This document shows positions 6,130 to 6,265 of a stretch of 6,265 nt of DNA, piece by piece. Under the pieces are notes generated by a model, which saw only the letters and a program-made list of their open reading frames with translations, did not search any database and was not told where the DNA came from. How positions within the stretch are numbered: the stretch's first letter is position 1; every line of letters starts with the position of its first letter. A program made the translations under genes and the position numbers. The DNA comes from Verrucomicrobiota bacterium. Lineage in GTDB: Bacteria; Verrucomicrobiota; Verrucomicrobiia; Chthoniobacterales; UBA10450. Location: assembly GCA_003218615.1 (NCBI GenBank), contig QHOD01000158.1, positions 1 to 6,265 on the forward strand, given 5' to 3'.

Positions 6130-6265
6130 TCACAAGGCGAGAAATGTGTTGATGAGGTCCGCCAGCGGCCGCGGATACTGGGCCATGAAAGCGTGGCCGC
6201 CACCCCTAAATGGGGCGAGCCAGGCGCCCGGAATCGCTTTGACGAGTGCTAATGCGTTGGAGGCC
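6130..6265 (-). CDS. C-terminal end of a probable alpha/beta hydrolase (partial)
   Basis: The minus strand carries an open frame entering from the right edge and ending at a TGA at 6132-6130. The 44 visible residues read ALVKAIPGAWLAPF, then RGGGHAFMAQYP, then RPLADLINTFLAL. This is the usual end of alpha/beta hydrolase-fold enzymes: a strand, a Gly-Gly-Gly-His turn in which the His (residue 24 of the visible part) would be the catalytic-triad histidine, and a final helix of the form P-x-x-x-x-x-x-I-N-x-F-L. The nucleophile and acid lie outside the window, so the substrate cannot be guessed. It is convergent with the DUF883-like gene, with 42 bases between them in which I see no convincing terminator. 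Confidence 0.66.
   Translation of the reverse strand, partial: ASNALALVKAIPGAWLAPFRGGGHAFMAQYPRPLADLINTFLAL

Noticed and set aside
1..6265. Search for a defence, mobile or other undescribed system
   Set aside because: No integrase, transposase, toxin-antitoxin pair, CRISPR repeat, tRNA or att-like repeat is visible; six of the eight genes have clear housekeeping or metabolic families.

Overview
This window holds a compact stretch of bacterial chromosome with eight protein-coding genes, two of them cut by the window edges. I see no RNA genes, insertion sequences, phage genes or CRISPR array. The DNA is moderately GC-rich and nearly all of it is coding. The strict class 2 PyrD, the MnmE and the mix of neighbours fit a Gram-negative environmental bacterium. 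My best guess is the Verrucomicrobiota (Chthoniobacter/Udaeobacter-like soil bacteria), but this rests on general resemblance and is not tested.

Left half, minus strand (1-3000): an operon read from right to left, hisC (histidinol-phosphate aminotransferase), then mnmE (tRNA wobble-uridine modification GTPase), then pyrD (class 2 dihydroorotate dehydrogenase, C-terminal part beyond base 1). The genes are tightly packed. pyrD starts on the mnmE stop codon (ATGA overlap). Every ATG, GTG or TTG start for mnmE lies inside hisC, while a strong ribosome-binding site sits just after the hisC stop, in front of an in-frame ATC.

Middle (3001-3103): a 103-base divergent intergenic region that must carry promoters for both directions. 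A possible sigma70-type promoter faces hisC.

Right half, plus strand (3104-6087): a NifS/IscS-type cysteine desulfurase, pdxH (pyridoxamine/pyridoxine 5'-phosphate oxidase, 15-base gap), a macrodomain ADP-ribose hydrolase-type protein (1-base gap), then after 73 bases a small single-span membrane protein resembling the DUF883/ElaB/YqjD family. The end of a convergent minus-strand alpha/beta hydrolase gene enters from the right edge (6130-6265).

The genes are mostly housekeeping. One theme links the centre: HisC and the cysteine desulfurase both need pyridoxal 5'-phosphate, and PdxH makes it. The macrodomain gene, apparently co-transcribed with pdxH, is the least expected partner. I found no convincing new defence, mobile or regulatory system here.
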